From: Geodermatophilus arenarius
GTDB lineage: Bacteria > Actinomycetota > Actinomycetes > Mycobacteriales > Geodermatophilaceae
Assembly (NCBI RefSeq): GCF_042654585.1
Contig: NZ_JBHSGR010000009.1
Span: 62,001-126,000 of the forward strand
DNA: 64,000 nt
Direction of reading: 5' to 3'
The position numbers and the translations under genes were made by a program. The notes under the pieces were generated by a model, which saw only the letters and a program-made list of their open reading frames with translations, had not been told where the DNA came from and ran no database searches. Shown piece by piece: positions 61,731 through 64,000 of this stretch. Numbering within the stretch: position 1 is the stretch's first letter; every line of letters begins with the position of its first letter.

Positions 61731-63065
61731 ATGTCTCCCAGACGAGGCGACTCCTCGACGCGAGACGCCATCGTGCTCGGTGCCGGGATCAGCGGGTTGG
61801 TATCGGCATCAGTGCTCCTGGGTCAAGGAGCGCAGGATGTCGTGGTCCTCGATGAGTACGAGCACGTCGGTGGAAACCACATCGACCGCTCGATCGGCGA
61901 GTACACGTTCGACATCGGGAGCCTGATCTTCCAGGACGACTCCCCGCTACTCGCCCACTTCCCGGAGATCCTTCCGAGGTACGTCCCGATCGGGCCCAGC
62001 TGGGCCCGGCTGAACCCTCAGGGTGTAGTGACGCACTACCCGTTCTCCATCAGCGATGACGTCCTCGCTGCCGGACCGGTCGAGTGCCTACGCATGGGAG
62101 CGTCGGCCGTGGCCGGCCGGCTCGGCAGGCGCCGTCAGCGGAACGTCCGGGACTTCACCGAGCACCTCCTCGGCATCCGGTTCGTCGAGCGCTCCGGACT
62201 GGGCTACTACATGGAGCGCCTCTGCGGTCTCCCGCCGGAGGAGATCGACCTCGAGTTCGCTCACAACAGGTTGGCGTGGCTGGCCGAGCAGGCCAGCCCG
62301 GTGAACCTCATTCGTCGGGTGGTGCGGTCGCGCACGGGCTCACCGGAGCCGCCGAGCCACAACCGGCAGCTTGCCCGCCCGCGCGAGGGATACGGGTACC
62401 TCTACGAGCCCGCGGTCCGCAGCCTCGAGGACCGCGGCGTGAGCTTCCGGCTCGGCGTGGTCCTGCGAGCGGTCCGCCGGCTCGGTGACGTGTTCGAGGT
62501 CGAGACGGACGACGGCGTCCTGCGGACCCGGCGGCTGGTGTCAACGGTCCCGGTGGAGCGTGCTCTCGCCCTGTGTGGGCTGCAGACGCCCGGCCGAGCG
62601 GCCCTGCCGACCGTGACCCTCGTCAGCCTCTTCTTCAGCTTCGAGGGAGACCGCGGCTTCGGGCCCTCGATCCTCTACAACTTCTCCCGCGAGGGCGCCT
62701 GGAAGCGGGTGACCGTCTACTCGGACTTCTACGGCCGGGCCGGTGGCCGCGAGTTCTTCACCGCGGAGGTCATCGGCGAGCGGGTGGGCGACTCAGTCGA
62801 GCGGGCCGAACGGGACTTCCTCGACCACACGCAGGCCAACGGCCTGTTGACGGGCGACCTGAGGCTCGAGGGCGGGAACGTCCTGCAGAACGCCTACCCG
62901 ATCTACACCCACGGCAGCGGCGATCGCGCCCGGGAAGGAGTCCGTGCGCTGCGCGCCTTCGGGCTGGAGTCGCTCGGTCGTCAGGGGGCCTTCCAGTACC
63001 AGCCGACGGCGCGGGCCTCGACGCTCGAGGCCGAGGCCGCACTGCGACGTCCGGCCGGGGCATGA
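61731..63065 (+). CDS. FAD-dependent oxidoreductase (protoporphyrinogen oxidase/UGM-like)
   Basis: 444 residues from ATG 61731, with GAGGA eight bases upstream; ATG 61698 is an alternative. The N-terminal FAD site is AIVLGAGISGLVSASVLL with DEYEHVGGNHID as the second glycine-rich segment, and EYTFDIGSLIF follows. The overall form resembles the amine-oxidase/UDP-galactopyranose mutase-like group used in exopolysaccharide loci, but the diagnostic UGM substrate residues are not clear. Coupled to the next GT4 by ATGA overlap. Confidence 0.82.
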   Translation: MSPRRGDSSTRDAIVLGAGISGLVSASVLLGQGAQDVVVLDEYEHVGGNHIDRSIGEYTFDIGSLIFQDDSPLLAHFPEILPRYVPIGPSWARLNPQGVVTHYPFSISDDVLAAGPVECLRMGASAVAGRLGRRRQRNVRDFTEHLLGIRFVERSGLGYYMERLCGLPPEEIDLEFAHNRLAWLAEQASPVNLIRRVVRSRTGSPEPPSHNRQLARPREGYGYLYEPAVRSLEDRGVSFRLGVVLRAVRRLGDVFEVETDDGVLRTRRLVSTVPVERALALCGLQTPGRAALPTVTLVSLFFSFEGDRGFGPSILYNFSREGAWKRVTVYSDFYGRAGGREFFTAEVIGERVGDSVERAERDFLDHTQANGLLTGDLRLEGGNVLQNAYPIYTHGSGDRAREGVRALRAFGLESLGRQGAFQYQPTARASTLEAEAALRRPAGA

Positions 63066-64000
63066 CGCCCGTCTCCGAGGGACCGACGGGGGTTCGAACG
63101 ACCATGAGGATCATGCACGTCCTCAAGCACGCCGTCCGAGGGAACGGGCACGTCCACGTGGCCGTCGACCTCGCGTGCGCCCAGGCCGACGCCGGCCACG
63201 ACGTGACGTTCGCCAGCGCTCGGGGCTCCTACGACGACCTCCTCCGCGAGCACGGCGTGCGGGTCGTCGACGTCCCGGAGGCCACGGGTGGTCCTGCGGC
63301 GGTCCGCAGCGGGTGGGCGCTCCTACGCCTCGCCCACCGGACGCGCCCGGAGATCATGCACGCCCACATGATGTCCTCCGCGGTGCTGGCCTACCCCGTC
63401 GCCAAGGTGACCGGCGCCGTACTCGTCACCACGGTGCACAACTCCTTCGACGCCCACTCGAACCTCATGCGGCTCGGGAAGGTCGTCGTCGCCGTCAGCG
63501 AGGCCGAACGGCAGGCCCTCATCACGAAAGGCTTCCCCCCTCGCAAGGTGGTCGCCGTGCTGAACGGCGCCGCGCGGTCACCCCGCGAGTCGCTGCCCCT
63601 GGACGACATCGGCCCCCTGGCGCGGCCCTGCGTCCTCAGCCTGTCCGGCATCCACCCCCGGAAGGCCGTGGGAGACATCATCAGCGCCTTCGCCGAGGTC
63701 CACCCCGAGTTCCCCGACTGGCACCTCAACGTCGTCGGCTGGGGTCCCGAGCGGGAGGCCCTGGAGGCGCGCGTCGCGGACTTGAGCCTGACCGACTCCG
63801 TCCACTTCATGGGCTCGACCCTGACCCCCAAGCCGCTGCTCGAGGCAGCCGACGTCTTTGCCTCCGCCTCGCTCGCGGACCCGTGTCCCCTGACGACGAC
63901 CGAGGCCCGGGCAGCCGGCTGCGCGATCGTGGCGACCTCCGTCGGTGGGGTACCGGAGGTCCTCGACCGCGGTCGGGCCGGCCAGCTCGTCCCGCCGCAG
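63062..64000 (+). CDS. GT4 family glycosyltransferase, 3' end outside window
   Basis: 313 codons visible, open to the right edge. Start ATG 63062 chosen because it overlaps the oxidoreductase stop (ATGA); ATG 63104 (MRIMHVLKHAVRG) is an equally good protein start. GT-B acceptor domain: RIMHVLKHAVRGNGHVHVAVDLA and LVTTVHNSFDAHSNL; donor domain: VLSLSGIHPRKAVGDIISAF, NVVGWGPEREALE, FMGSTLTPKPLLEAADVF and the E motif PLTTTEARAAGCAIVATSVGGVPEV. Sugar unknown. Confidence 0.85.
   Translation, partial: MTPVSEGPTGVRTTMRIMHVLKHAVRGNGHVHVAVDLACAQADAGHDVTFASARGSYDDLLREHGVRVVDVPEATGGPAAVRSGWALLRLAHRTRPEIMHAHMMSSAVLAYPVAKVTGAVLVTTVHNSFDAHSNLMRLGKVVVAVSEAERQALITKGFPPRKVVAVLNGAARSPRESLPLDDIGPLARPCVLSLSGIHPRKAVGDIISAFAEVHPEFPDWHLNVVGWGPEREALEARVADLSLTDSVHFMGSTLTPKPLLEAADVFASASLADPCPLTTTEARAAGCAIVATSVGGVPEVLDRGRAGQLVPPQ

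Noticed and set aside
1..64000. tRNA, rRNA, transposase or phage integrase genes
   Set aside because: None recognised on either strand, so the cassette exchange is not explained by a visible mobile element or attachment site.

Overview
The window is high-GC DNA with many GTG/TTG starts and translationally coupled overlaps. It looks like an actinobacterial chromosome, most plausibly a Geodermatophilaceae-type organism (Blastococcus/Geodermatophilus/Modestobacter); that placement is an inference from composition and protein style, not a database result. Almost all of the 64 kb is an exopolysaccharide or cell-surface glycan region. No tRNA, rRNA, CRISPR array, insertion sequence or phage gene was seen.

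Left part (1-12 kb): the C-terminal end of an unidentified protein, a hexapeptide acetyltransferase, a membrane-anchored endonuclease/exonuclease/phosphatase-fold protein, two divergent GH16 glycanases (one lipoprotein, one with a Pro/Thr linker) and a GT2 glycosyltransferase. Next comes the most unusual module: two NRPS-like synthetases of ligase-carrier-thioesterase architecture on opposite strands, with a phosphopantetheinyl transferase in the divergent gap coupled to the second one.

Middle-left (12-26 kb): one of two paralogous Cys/His-rich micro-proteins, a dolichol-phosphate-mannose-like GT2, a Thr/Pro/Gly-rich exported protein, the second micro-protein, a membrane protein, and sugar-nucleotide genes (galE, ugd, APS kinase, rmlD, rmlB). 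These are followed by an initiating sugar-phosphate transferase and a LytR-CpsA-Psr (LCP) ligase.

Variable cassette (26-51 kb): exported protein, O-antigen polymerase, GT4s, a WecG-type transferase, an Fe(II)/2OG oxygenase, and a CDP-glucose pyrophosphorylase with PIG-L deacetylase, epimerase, RmlC-like epimerase and C-methyltransferases. It also holds GT2/GT4s, a flippase, an SDR lacking its catalytic Tyr and Lys, an internally duplicated Cys-rich protein of unknown function, a Wzc-like kinase and a polysaccharide deacetylase. Its edges carry gene debris: a fragment of a sugar-transferase C-terminus (about 25.94-26.03 kb), a frameshifted galE fragment (about 48.0-48.23 kb) and a frameshifted LCP fragment (about 51.69-51.80 kb). 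This suggests the cassette was exchanged by recombination between duplicated flanking LCP/sugar-transferase genes.

Right part (52-64 kb): two more initiating sugar transferases, a small membrane protein, GT4 and GT2 glycosyltransferases, a second flippase, an FAD oxidoreductase and a truncated GT4 at the edge. Together the genes describe Wzx/Wzy-type assembly: priming on undecaprenyl phosphate, sugar activation, stepwise glycosylation, flipping, polymerisation, kinase control, attachment by LCP and trimming by GH16 or deacetylase enzymes.
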